From positions 1-7,882 of the forward strand of contig CAIXIZ010000277.1 of NCBI GenBank assembly GCA_903919625.1: 7,882 nucleotides of DNA. The letters are read 5' to 3'. Below, in pieces: positions 1-6,525 of the stretch (position 1 is the stretch's first letter; each line of letters begins with the position of its first letter). The notes below the pieces were generated by a model that saw only the letters and a program-made list of their open reading frames with translations, was not told the origin of the DNA and did not search any database. A program made the position numbers and the translations under genes. The stretch comes from an uncultured Verrucomicrobiota bacterium. Lineage in GTDB: Bacteria; Verrucomicrobiota; Verrucomicrobiia; Opitutales; Opitutaceae.

Positions 1-1033
1 CATAGGCACCAACACCAGTTTTATCCTCCAGGCGCGCGACCTGACCTGCCTGCCGGTCGTCGTCAGCGAGCTGCTCGACTCACCCGAAGCCCGCCGCATC
101 AAGGATGCGGGCGGCATGGTCAGCGACCGCGACGTCATTGGCCTGGTGCTGCGCCACCTCCTCAAGCCCGAATACCGCGACGGGGTCATCCTCGACGGCT
201 TCCCGCGCACCACGGTGCAGGTGGAGTGCCTGAAACGGCTGGTGGACAAGATGCACGCGTTGCGCCGCGAGTTTGCCGCGACACCGCTCGGCACGCATTT
301 CCGGCAGCCTACCATCCATATCATGGTGCTGTTTGTCGACGAGGCCACCTCCATCGCCCGCCAGCTCAAGCGCGGCCATGAGGTGCGGGCCCACAACGCC
401 GAGGTGCGCCGCACCGGTGTGGGCGAGCCGCTGGAGGAGCGCCCGACCGACTACGACCGGCCGCTGGCCCAGCGCCGCTACCGGGTGTTCAAGGAGCAGA
501 CGTGGGACGCGCTCCAGTCGCTGAAGGAGATTTATCACTATCATTTCATCAACGCGCAAGGCCCGGTCGCCGAGGTCGAGCAGAACATCCTCCATGAGCT
601 CCAATACCAGAGCACGCTCGAGCTTGACCCGCGCACCTACGACCGCCTGCGGAGCGTCCCCGTCGCCAGCGAAATCATCGTCCACGCGCGGCAGGAGCTG
701 GTGAAGCGGCTCGACGCGTACGAGTTTGAGCACGGTGCGTTGCTGGGCAAAGTCGTCACCTTTATCGAGGGGAAAATCATGCCCATCATCATGCGGCATG
801 CGATCTCCGGGGTCGCCCTGGTCAACACCGAGGACGCGCTGCTGGACGACCCGCTCGCGATGGCGATGCTGATCGACGTGTTTTCCGAGCGCGGCTTCCA
901 CGCCGTGATCGACCTGCACCGGATCGAAATCCCGGAAAAGTTCGAACTCACAACCGGGGCGATTTCCTGCCGGATAAAAAAAGTTTATCGGCTCCAGATC
1001 CGGTTCCACGGCTCGGAAATCCGGCGCGGGTGA
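1..1033 (+). CDS. Adenylate-kinase-like nucleoside monophosphate kinase with C-terminal extension (5' partial)
   Basis: The reading frame is open from the window edge (first full codon at base 2) to TGA at 1031-1033, so the start and the Walker A loop lie outside. Family hallmarks are visible: GGMVSDRDV in the NMP-binding region (about 107-133) and the signature DGFPRT at 194-211. An arginine-rich LID/core region follows (RQLKRG, then ERPTDYDRPLAQRRYRVFKEQT at about 360-500, given here in pieces of one segment), then YHYHFINAQG near 535-565. Adenylate kinases transfer phosphate from ATP to AMP in the cytoplasm. The kinase domain should end near base 620. About 135 further residues follow that I do not recognise, and ordinary Adk (about 215 residues) lacks them. 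The LID has no Cys4 zinc site. Substrate specificity is therefore uncertain, and it could be a divergent NMP kinase rather than the main Adk. The next DNA downstream is transposon debris. Confidence 0.85.
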   Translation, partial: IGTNTSFILQARDLTCLPVVVSELLDSPEARRIKDAGGMVSDRDVIGLVLRHLLKPEYRDGVILDGFPRTTVQVECLKRLVDKMHALRREFAATPLGTHFRQPTIHIMVLFVDEATSIARQLKRGHEVRAHNAEVRRTGVGEPLEERPTDYDRPLAQRRYRVFKEQTWDALQSLKEIYHYHFINAQGPVAEVEQNILHELQYQSTLELDPRTYDRLRSVPVASEIIVHARQELVKRLDAYEFEHGALLGKVVTFIEGKIMPIIMRHAISGVALVNTEDALLDDPLAMAMLIDVFSERGFHAVIDLHRIEIPEKFELTTGAISCRIKKVYRLQIRFHGSEIRRG

Positions 1034-1102
1034 CGGTTGGGAGTTATCCAGGTTAGCTCAGCTGCCGGCATGTCCGGTCAGACGATGCTGTTTTGTCAAG
1101 AG
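1034..1102. other. Intergenic segment with tandem GTCAAGA at its right end
   Basis: This is non-coding DNA between the kinase gene and the transposase remnant. At 1095-1108, running just past this segment, GTCAAGA occurs twice in tandem and is followed by CATGACCCC. On the minus strand this reads GGGGTCATGTCTTGACTC, which looks like the terminal repeat of an insertion sequence. That resemblance is from memory and not demonstrated. No promoter or terminator stands out. Confidence 0.35.
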
Positions 1103-1363
1103 TCAAGACATGACCCCTTCGGCTGGGCCCTTCGGCTGGGCCAGGACTTGGCCAAGGAAAGCGCAGAAGGTCACCCAGGGCGTGAAAATGCGGTCCCGCT
1201 GGCCGGCCTCGGCAAACAATCCGGCGGGGATGAACCGGGCCACCACCGCCGCCAATCCGTCGAGCTTGGCCGACTGCCCGGTCAGGGCGTTGGCGGCGGC
1301 ACGGCCACGCCGTCCGCACAGGCGGTGGCAAAATCCGGGGAGATACAACGTGTTGATTTGCAT
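1103..1363 (-). pseudogene. IS4-type transposase, N-terminal remnant
   Basis: The minus-strand frame from ATG at 1363 (an in-frame TTG lies at 1378) to TGA at 1103 encodes about 86 residues. The diagnostic part is AKLDGLAAVVARFIPAGLF followed by RDRIFTPWVTFCAFLGQVL. This matches the conserved N-terminal region of many IS4-family transposases, in which an F-P-hydrophobic stretch is followed by FTP-x-x-TF-x-x-FL-x-QVL. The family normally continues into a cysteine/arginine-containing segment and then the DDE catalytic domain. Here homology stops at about 1140, where a 13-base tandem repeat begins, and the frame ends soon after. The fragment has no catalytic residues and cannot be active. Truncation by another insertion or a deletion is inferred. 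Confidence 0.6.
1115..1140. repeat. 13-bp perfect tandem duplication
   Basis: CCCTTCGGCTGGG occurs at 1115-1127 and again at 1128-1140 with no spacer. It lies exactly where transposase homology ends, which suggests replication slippage or a repair scar at the breakpoint. Confidence 0.9.
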
Positions 1364-1378
1364 CAACCTAGGAAACAA

Positions 1379-1425
1379 AGCCGTGTCAGTTTATCAAGCT
1401 TATTATCAACTATTTACACCATTTA
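1379..1425. other. AT-rich gap between two transposase remnants
   Basis: This short AT-rich stretch contrasts with its GC-rich surroundings. TTATCA occurs three times, at 1391-1396, 1403-1408 and 1423-1428. It lies upstream of the IS4-type remnant on the minus strand, so it may be that element's old promoter region and left end. No convincing -35/-10 pair is visible. Confidence 0.35.
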
Positions 1426-1725
1426 TCAGCAAGTCTCTTTCCGCTTTGGCTGCGCTAACTTAGCGCCATTCAGGCTGCGCCAGCGGCGGCAGTTCAGGGC
1501 GTGGTCGACGACGAGCAGGTAAGGCCGCAGCTGGGCCGGGTTCCAGCGCTGCGGCGGCGGCAGGCATTCGCCGAGCGCCTTCTGCAGGTCGCGGATTCCC
1601 CGTTCGACCGCGCCGTTGTACTGCGGGTAATGCACCGGGCTGTTGAGGGGGATGTTTGCGGGGCCAACCTGAGCGAGCCATCCTTCCGCCTTCATTCTCC
1701 ACTCGACCCAATATAAATCGCTCAA
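1426..1725 (-). pseudogene. Integrase-type (rve, DDE) transposase, C-terminal remnant
   Basis: The minus-strand frame runs from TTG at 1725 (an in-frame TAA lies 18 bases further upstream) to TGA at 1426-1428, 99 codons. The core LNSPVHYPQYNGAVERGI is the typical end of an rve integrase domain: S-P-x-x-P-Q-x-N-G-x-x-E-R, whose glutamate is the third residue of the D,D-35-E triad. It is followed by the usual LNCRRWRSLNG segment. The two catalytic aspartates and the DNA-binding N-terminus are absent, so this is an inactive 3' fragment. IS3 and IS481 family elements both carry this domain and I cannot choose between them. Homology seems to stop just after SLNG, next to a 15-base palindrome at 1452-1466. 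Confidence 0.7.
1452..1466. repeat. Near-perfect palindrome GCGCTAA-C-TTAGCGC
   Basis: Seven-base arms flank a single central base. It falls inside the last codons of the integrase-type remnant, where similarity to transposases fades, so it may mark an element end or a rearrangement point. Confidence 0.7.
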
Positions 1726-1929
1726 AAGCAGGCCCAGTAAGAGTTAGCCCACACTCTAACTGCCTCCTGAGTCCACCGCAATAATGTGCGGCAGAGGTTG
1801 TCGCGTTATTTTACGAACTTCAGCAGTCCAACCTAAATGCCGAATTTGGTCGCCCTCTGCCACCCTTGCCGGCCTATCCGTCGTTTTTCCGTGAACTGCT
1901 GGCCGCATTCGCACAGAACTGGAACTGCT
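1726..1929. other. Intergenic region upstream of the recQ remnant
   Basis: No gene is seen here. It holds a short inverted repeat, AGTTAG (1742-1747) and CTAACT (1756-1761), with an 8-base loop. An in-frame ATG at 1837 and a GTG at 1891 could extend RecQ N-terminally, but the predicted residues there (cysteine- and arginine-rich) do not look like a RecQ N-terminus. No clear recQ promoter or ribosome binding site is visible. Confidence 0.5.
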
Positions 1930-2748
1930 GTGCTCGATTACGACGACGAACTCCTCCTCACGCTCCAGACCACCTTTGGCTACCCGGCTTTTCGTCCGCT
2001 CCAACGCGAAATCATTGCAGCGTCGCTAGCCGGACAGGACACGTTTGCCCTGCTCCCGACCGGAGGCGGCAAGTCGCTTTGCTTCCAACTGCCCGCGCTG
2101 GTGCGGCCGGGCCTGACTGTCGTCGTCTCGCCGCTGATTGCGCTGATGAAGGACCAGGTGGACCAGCTCCAGGCCGCCGGGGTCGCCGCCACTTTTCTCA
2201 ATTCGTCGCTGGGCGAGGCCGAGGCGCGCTCGCGGCTCGCCGGCCTGCACCGGCATGAATGGCGGCTGCTCTACGTCGCCCCGGAACGCCTGCTCCTCGA
2301 CGGCTGGGCGGAAAATCTGCGTGCGTGGAACGTGGCCGCCCTCGCCGTGGACGAGGCCCATTGCGTCTCCGAATGGGGCCACGATTTCCGCCCCGAATAC
2401 CGCCAGCTCACCAAAATCCGCGACCTGCTGCCCGAGGTGCCGGTCATGGCGCTCACCGCGACCGCCACCGAGCGCGTCCGCGCCGACATCATCACCCACC
2501 TGCGTCTGCGCGAACCGGCCATCTTCGTCGCGAGCTTCAACCGGCCCAACCTCACCTATCGCGTCCTGGCCAAGGACGAGCCGCTCAAACAGATTCTGGA
2601 ATTTGTCAACAAGCGCGCCGACGAAAGCGGCATTGTGTATTGCGCCACCCGCGCCACGACGGAGCGCGTGGCCGAGTCGCTGGCCAAACGCGGCCTGCCC
2701 GCCCGGCCCTACCCACCTGGCTTTTTATCGTTCTGCCGATGGCGCTGA
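1930..2748 (+). pseudogene. recQ: RecQ-family ATP-dependent DNA helicase, 3'-truncated
   Basis: RecQ unwinds DNA 3'-5' in recombination and replication-fork repair. Taking GTG at 1930 as the start, motif 0 is FGYPAFRPLQREII (residues 16-29). Walker A is TGGGKS (44-49), then SPLIALMKDQVDQL (Ia), YVAPERLL (Ic), DEAHCVSEWGHDFRPEY (motif II with the RecQ aromatic loop; D141), ALTATATERV (III) and IVYCATRATTERVAESL (IV). The frame is clean to about residue 260 and then changes at ARPY into an unrelated tail ending at 2746-2748. Motifs V and VI, the zinc-binding and winged-helix regions and any HRDC domain are missing, against a usual length of about 600 residues. The protein lacks the second RecA lobe's arginine finger and should not be a working helicase. 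The lack of internal stops suggests a recent break. The start is uncertain (ATG 1837 is possible). Confidence 0.85.
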
Positions 2749-2975
2749 TGATTAAATCCGGGGCGAAATTTTGGCACCCGCCATGGGCCACCGCCTTCGG
2801 CACTTTCCTTGGATTGTTGATTATGGTTCCGGGCTCCATTCAACTTTTGTCATTGTATCCAACGGCCGGAGAATTCTCGGAAGCTTTGGGCGCTAGTGCC
2901 TTGTATGCTGGCATAGCCTCGGTAGTCGGCGCGGCGAGCTTCTATTCGCTGGCACGTTCGATGAGAGAGCCGTAA
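2709..2975 (+). pseudogene. C-terminal fragment of an unidentified small membrane protein
   Basis: From about 2709 the plus-strand frame that is out of phase with recQ becomes strongly hydrophobic and stays open to TAA at 2973-2975. It reads TWLFIVLPMALMI at the junction. Two likely membrane helices follow (TAFGTFLGLLIMVPGSIQLL and ALYAGIASVVGAASFYSL) and the end is SLARSMREP. ATGs at 2739 and 2748 could start a 78- or 75-residue protein, but neither has a Shine-Dalgarno sequence. Hydrophobic coding continues upstream of them to the junction, so I infer a truncated gene rather than a complete one. Base composition is visibly less GC-rich than the flanking genes, which fits a foreign or differently evolved origin. 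I do not recognise the family. Confidence 0.5.
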
Positions 2976-3092
2976 GCGAGACTATTGCCGGGAACAGCAC
3001 AATCAGTGCTCATCTTGGCTTGATCTCCCGGTCCCTGCGCGATTTTCCGTGCCAATGGGACGGCGGACAGGCTAGACCAACGGCTTCCTGCC
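2976..3092. other. Intergenic region upstream of mreC
   Basis: These 117 bases contain a small hairpin, AGCAC (2996-3000) and GTGCT (3006-3010) with a 5-base loop, and no T-tract after it. The promoter of the mre cluster is expected here or further upstream, but I could not find a convincing -35/-10 pair. Confidence 0.4.
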
Positions 3093-3953
3093 GTGCGCCC
3101 GCAACGCTTCGACCAAGCCAAACCTTTTCTCACGCTCGCGCTCGTCGCGCTGGCGTGGCTGTTCGTGCCGGCCGTGGCGAAACGGTTTTTGCGCGCCAGC
3201 TTCTATGAAATCCAGGCGCCGGTGGAAGTGACGGCGGACCGGGTGCGCGCCTTGCAGGAATTCTGGGTGCTCAAGACCCACACGAACAACGAACTCATTG
3301 CCGCCGGGCGCGAGACCGCCGCCGCACTGGCGCGTTACGAACTGTGGGCGCAGCAGCAGGAGCAACTGGCCGCGGAAAATGCCCGCCTGAACTCCCTGCT
3401 TAGCGTGCCTCCCCTGCCCGGCTGGCGTTATGAACACGCGCGGGTGCTGCAGCGGGATTTCACCGCCTGGTGGCAGCAGATCGTCATTTTCAAGGGCCGC
3501 AACTACCAGATTCCCGTGGGCGCACCGGTCGTATTTGCCGGCGGGGTGGTGGGACGGGTGCGCGAGGTCGGCGCCTATACGTCCGTCGTCGAGCTGATCA
3601 GCAGTCCGGGCGTCCGGCTGGCGGCCTTTGTGGTGGGGGATACGCGTCCCATGGTCTATCAGGGCGGGGAGAACCCGGCCTTTGGTTCGGCCCGCGGTCA
3701 GGCGGAAAATGTGCCTGTCGACGTGGTCGCCACGCCGGCGGCACCGTGCCGCCTCATCACGTCGGGTCTGGGCGGGGTTTATCCTCCTGGTCTGCCGGTC
3801 GGCGAACTGGTCAGCGCCGAATTGGGCGCCGACGGATTGTTCAAGACCGGCGAAGTACGGCTCAATCCCCTGCTGGCCAGGCTCCAAGAGGTGTCAGTGC
3901 TTGTCCGCCTCGCTCCGGAGGAGGGTATGGCGCTCACCCCCGCCCTGCCATGA
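3093..3953 (+). CDS. mreC: Rod shape-determining protein MreC
   Basis: MreC is a bitopic inner-membrane protein of the elongasome. Its periplasmic part binds and activates PBP2 and links it to MreD and MreB. The 286-residue product has the expected plan: a basic cytoplasmic start, one membrane helix at about residues 11-29 (PFLTLALVALAWLFVPAVA), a coiled-coil-prone segment at about 40-105 (ending EQLAAENARLNSLL), then the beta-rich MreC domain from about 110. That domain includes VLQRDFTAWWQQIVIFKGR, the G-rich VVFAGGVVGRVREVG, and a late GLGGVYPPGLPVGEL, a hallmark of the family. The start is GTG at 3093 with no clear Shine-Dalgarno sequence. Its stop overlaps the mreD start (ATGA, 3950-3953), indicating translational coupling. 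mreB, often directly upstream, is absent, and a rearranged segment takes its place. Confidence 0.92.
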   Translation: MRPQRFDQAKPFLTLALVALAWLFVPAVAKRFLRASFYEIQAPVEVTADRVRALQEFWVLKTHTNNELIAAGRETAAALARYELWAQQQEQLAAENARLNSLLSVPPLPGWRYEHARVLQRDFTAWWQQIVIFKGRNYQIPVGAPVVFAGGVVGRVREVGAYTSVVELISSPGVRLAAFVVGDTRPMVYQGGENPAFGSARGQAENVPVDVVATPAAPCRLITSGLGGVYPPGLPVGELVSAELGADGLFKTGEVRLNPLLARLQEVSVLVRLAPEEGMALTPALP

Positions 3954-4474
3954 CCCGCAGACGCCGCCAGATTCTCGCGCTGTTGCTCGGCAATTACCTG
4001 CTGATCGCGGTGACATCCCAGGTCAATCACGCATTCTCCCCGTGGCAATTGCGGCTCTCGCTCGGCGGCCTGCTCGTCGCGCCGGCCACGCTCTCGGTCG
4101 GTTTTCGCGCGGGCGCAACGGTCGCATTTCTCACCGGGCTGCTGCTCGACGCCACGGCACCGGTGTGGTTTGGCACCCATGCGCTGCTTTTGCTGGCGGC
4201 CCACGCGGTGCTGTATTCGCAGCGCAGCGGACTGGCGCGCGAGGAAACTGTGGTGGCGGTGGTCGCCGCCCTGCTGGCCAACCTCGGAATCTGGCTGGCC
4301 CTGGCTTTTTTCCTGGGCGCGTCCCTGTCCCTGCCAGGCTCCGCCGCCGTCCGGCTGCTGGCCGAGCTGGGGTGCTCCCAGATTGTGCTCGCGCTCATCG
4401 GCCCCTGGTTTTTTTCCCTGCAGGTGCGCCTCCTGACGATGGCAGGGGCAAAGTTGCGCCCCGACGAATTCTGA
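3950..4474 (+). CDS. mreD: Rod shape-determining protein MreD
   Basis: MreD is a small polytopic inner-membrane protein of the rod complex, working with MreC to control PBP2-RodA activity. The product is 174 residues, near the family norm. It has a basic N-terminus (MTRRRRQ) and about five hydrophobic helices: roughly 8-24, 34-68 (probably two), 76-90, 101-123 and 138-160. The MreD hallmark, glycine-rich hydrophobic residues ending in an aspartate followed by a conserved glycine, is seen as FLTGLLLDATAPVWFGTHAL. The sequence is poorly conserved across bacteria, so the call leans on topology, this motif and the position between mreC and mrdA. The ATG at 3950 overlaps the mreC stop by 4 bases. 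mrdA follows 13 bases after the stop. Confidence 0.88.
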   Translation: MTRRRRQILALLLGNYLLIAVTSQVNHAFSPWQLRLSLGGLLVAPATLSVGFRAGATVAFLTGLLLDATAPVWFGTHALLLLAAHAVLYSQRSGLAREETVVAVVAALLANLGIWLALAFFLGASLSLPGSAAVRLLAELGCSQIVLALIGPWFFSLQVRLLTMAGAKLRPDEF

Positions 4475-4487
4475 GCCAGCCTGCCCC

Positions 4488-6461
4488 ATGGCCCGCATCG
4501 CTGTCCCGCCCTCCGAATCCATGGCCGCCCGCCAGAGCGGCAATCCGCGGCTGCAGCTGTTTTATGGCCTGGCGGCGTTATTATTGCTGGTGCTGGTGGG
4601 TGGCCTGGTGTGGCGGCAGCTCCTGCAGCCCGACCTTTACAGTGGGCGCGAACGGACCCAGAGCGAGCGGCGTCTCCTCGTCCCCGGCCCACGGGGCAGC
4701 ATTTTCGACCGCGAGGGCCGGCTGCTTGTCGGCAATCGCGCGCGGTTTGCGGTCACCCTCGCCCTGGATGAACTCCATGACGACTTCCGCCAGGAATACC
4801 AGCTCGTCCGAAAAAATTTTCGCAATGCCGCCGACTCCGGCCGGCCGGCGGACATCAGCGTGGCCCAGTTGGAACAGATCGCCCGCACCACCGTCGTGCA
4901 GCGCTATCTCGACCAGACCAATGCCATCCTCGGCCGCCACGAAACACTCGATCAGGCGGCGTTCAACCGCCACTACAGCCAGCAACAACCGGTGCCTTTC
5001 AGCCTGGTCAGCGATCTGACCCCCGAGGAATCCGCCCGCCTCACCGAACAGCTGCCGGTGGGCTCGCCCCTCCAGGTCTACGCGCTGAGCGCACGCTATT
5101 ATCCCTCCGGCCCGGCCGCCGCGCATACCCTGGGCTATGTCGGTCTCGATCCGGATGCCCGGGTGGAGGAACTGCCGGGCGACGACCTCACCACCTTCAA
5201 CCTGAAGGGCAGTGCGGGACGGGACGGATTGGAAAAAAAATTCGACGCCCAGCTGCAAGGACAGTGGGGCGGCACCATCTTCCGGGTCACTCCCGCCGGC
5301 TACCGCGTCAATCCGCCGCTGGAAAAAATCTCCCCCGTGGCCGGCCAGAATATCACCACTTCGCTGGATCTGGATGTGCAGCTGGTGGCCGAGGAGGCGT
5401 TGGGTGACATGACGGGCGCGGCGGTCGTCGTGGACGTGCGGACCGGAGAGGTGTTGGCGCTGGCGAGCAAGCCTGGCTACAATCTCGCCGACTTTTCCCC
5501 CCGGCTCAGCCAAGCTACCAGCGCCGACATCGAGAATCGTCACGCGTGGTCCAACCGCGCGATGGCCAGTTTTTACCCACCCGGCTCCACGTTTAAAATC
5601 ATCACCAGCATCGCCGCGCTGCGCTCCGGGGCCATCACTCCAGACCAGCTGATGGAAGTGGCCTGCGAAGGCACTTATACGATCTCCGCCGGCCAGATCA
5701 AACGATGTGACAATGGTTTGGGGCACCATGGGGCGCTTACCCTCAGCGAAGGCATTGCCGAGAGCTGTGATGTGTATTTTTACCAGGTGGGGCTGCTGAC
5801 CGGCGCCGATACCATCGCCGCCGAAGCCCGAAGTTTTCACCTCGACCGGCGCACCGGGATTGAACTGCCCTACGAGCCCGACGGCGCGCTCATTCCCGAT
5901 GCCGCCTGGAAGAAGCAGCACGTCCAGCGCGGTGCCTGGTTTCCGGGCGACACCGCTAACATGGCCATCGGCCAGGGCGACGTGCTGGTCAGCCCGCTCA
6001 ACATGGCCTGCTTCGCCGCATCTTTTGCACGCGACGAGGTGTTCACCCAGCCCACGCTGCTCCACAACCCGACCGCGCCCGCCCAGCACAGCGAACGCAC
6101 CGGCCTCACCCCAGCGCAACGCGCCGCCATTTTGGAAGGCATGGAGAACTGCATCTATGGCCCAAAAGGGACGGCCCGGAGCATCAACCAGCCGGGAATG
6201 AAAATCCCAGGTCTGCGCATTGCGGGCAAAACCGGCACCGCACAGTTTGGCAACCCAAGTGCCAGAAAGGACATTGCCTGGTTCATTTGTTTCGCCCCGC
6301 TGGATGCCCCGCGGGTTGCCGTGGCGGTGGCCATCGAGAGTGACGAACTGGGCGCCGGTGAGAGTCTGCAGGGCGGACAAGCTGCCGCGCCCGTGGCCAA
6401 CGAGATTCTCAAGGCCTGGTGGTCGAAACAGCCCAAGCTGCCGGCTTTGGCGCCGTTCTGA
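4488..6461 (+). CDS. mrdA: Penicillin-binding protein 2 (peptidoglycan D,D-transpeptidase MrdA)
   Basis: This class B PBP crosslinks lateral-wall peptidoglycan in the periplasm as partner of the RodA glycosyltransferase. The 657-residue product has a membrane anchor at about 22-42 and the class B dimerisation-domain start PRGSIFDREGRLL (68-80). The transpeptidase domain follows, with the catalytic motif STFK (S367, K370) in YPPGSTFKI, S426-C-D428 as the second motif, and K581-T-G583 in AGKTGTAQ. PBP2 proteins often have Asp in place of the Asn of the classical SxN motif, so S-C-D is not a defect. All catalytic residues are present. A start at M12 (4521) is possible, and neither start has a clear Shine-Dalgarno sequence. 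No rodA follows; the next gene is nadD. FtsI (PBP3) is the main alternative, but the mreCD neighbours favour PBP2. Confidence 0.93.
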   Translation: MARIAVPPSESMAARQSGNPRLQLFYGLAALLLLVLVGGLVWRQLLQPDLYSGRERTQSERRLLVPGPRGSIFDREGRLLVGNRARFAVTLALDELHDDFRQEYQLVRKNFRNAADSGRPADISVAQLEQIARTTVVQRYLDQTNAILGRHETLDQAAFNRHYSQQQPVPFSLVSDLTPEESARLTEQLPVGSPLQVYALSARYYPSGPAAAHTLGYVGLDPDARVEELPGDDLTTFNLKGSAGRDGLEKKFDAQLQGQWGGTIFRVTPAGYRVNPPLEKISPVAGQNITTSLDLDVQLVAEEALGDMTGAAVVVDVRTGEVLALASKPGYNLADFSPRLSQATSADIENRHAWSNRAMASFYPPGSTFKIITSIAALRSGAITPDQLMEVACEGTYTISAGQIKRCDNGLGHHGALTLSEGIAESCDVYFYQVGLLTGADTIAAEARSFHLDRRTGIELPYEPDGALIPDAAWKKQHVQRGAWFPGDTANMAIGQGDVLVSPLNMACFAASFARDEVFTQPTLLHNPTAPAQHSERTGLTPAQRAAILEGMENCIYGPKGTARSINQPGMKIPGLRIAGKTGTAQFGNPSARKDIAWFICFAPLDAPRVAVAVAIESDELGAGESLQGGQAAAPVANEILKAWWSKQPKLPALAPF

Positions 6462-6466
6462 TTTTG

Positions 6467-6493
6467 GCCGGGAGGAAATGCGCCTTGCCCGGC
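6467..6493 (+). promoter_or_regulatory. Hairpin around the ribosome-binding site of a short leader ORF before nadD
   Basis: GCCGGG (6467-6472) and CCCGGC (6488-6493) can pair and leave a 15-base loop. The loop holds the rest of the purine-rich GGGAGG (6470-6475) and the ATG at 6478. There is no T-tract, so it is not a terminator. A role in controlling translation of the leader ORF and nadD is inference. Confidence 0.35.
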
Positions 6494-6525
6494 ACGGGGG
6501 CGCAGGCCAGCCTGCTCCGGCGTGA
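6478..6525 (+). CDS. Possible 15-codon leader ORF overlapping the nadD start
   Basis: ATG at 6478 opens a 15-residue frame, MRLARHGGAGQPAPA, whose TGA (6523-6525) overlaps the nadD GTG start (6522-6524) as GTGA. GGGAGG at 6470-6475 is the best Shine-Dalgarno-like sequence near nadD, though its 2-base spacing to the ATG is shorter than usual. nadD itself has no good site before its GTG, so ribosomes terminating here could restart at nadD. It may equally be a chance frame in GC-rich DNA. Confidence 0.35.
   Translation: MRLARHGGAGQPAPA

Noticed and set aside
1050..1075. GGTTAGCTCAGCTGCC resembles the D-arm of a tRNA
   Set aside because: No acceptor stem, anticodon arm or T-arm with GGTTCGAATCC-like sequence follows at the right distance. 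A chance match is more likely than a tRNA or tRNA-derived attachment site.
1037..1522. Plus-strand open frame of 161 codons
   Set aside because: It runs opposite the two transposase remnants and crosses the junction between them. Its product shows no domain or membrane features.
1742..1761. AGTTAG/CTAACT inverted repeat considered as an integron attC site
   Set aside because: The order of the GTT and AAC core sites is the reverse of that in attC, the loop is only 8 bases, and no integrase or cassette gene is nearby.
1798..1830. TTGTCG followed by TATTTT as a recQ promoter
   Set aside because: The spacing between the two boxes is far too short and neither is a good match.
5760..5771. S-C-D in PBP2 instead of the classical S-x-N motif as a possible loss of function
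   Set aside because: Asp at this position is usual among PBP2 proteins, and the STFK and KTG motifs are intact.
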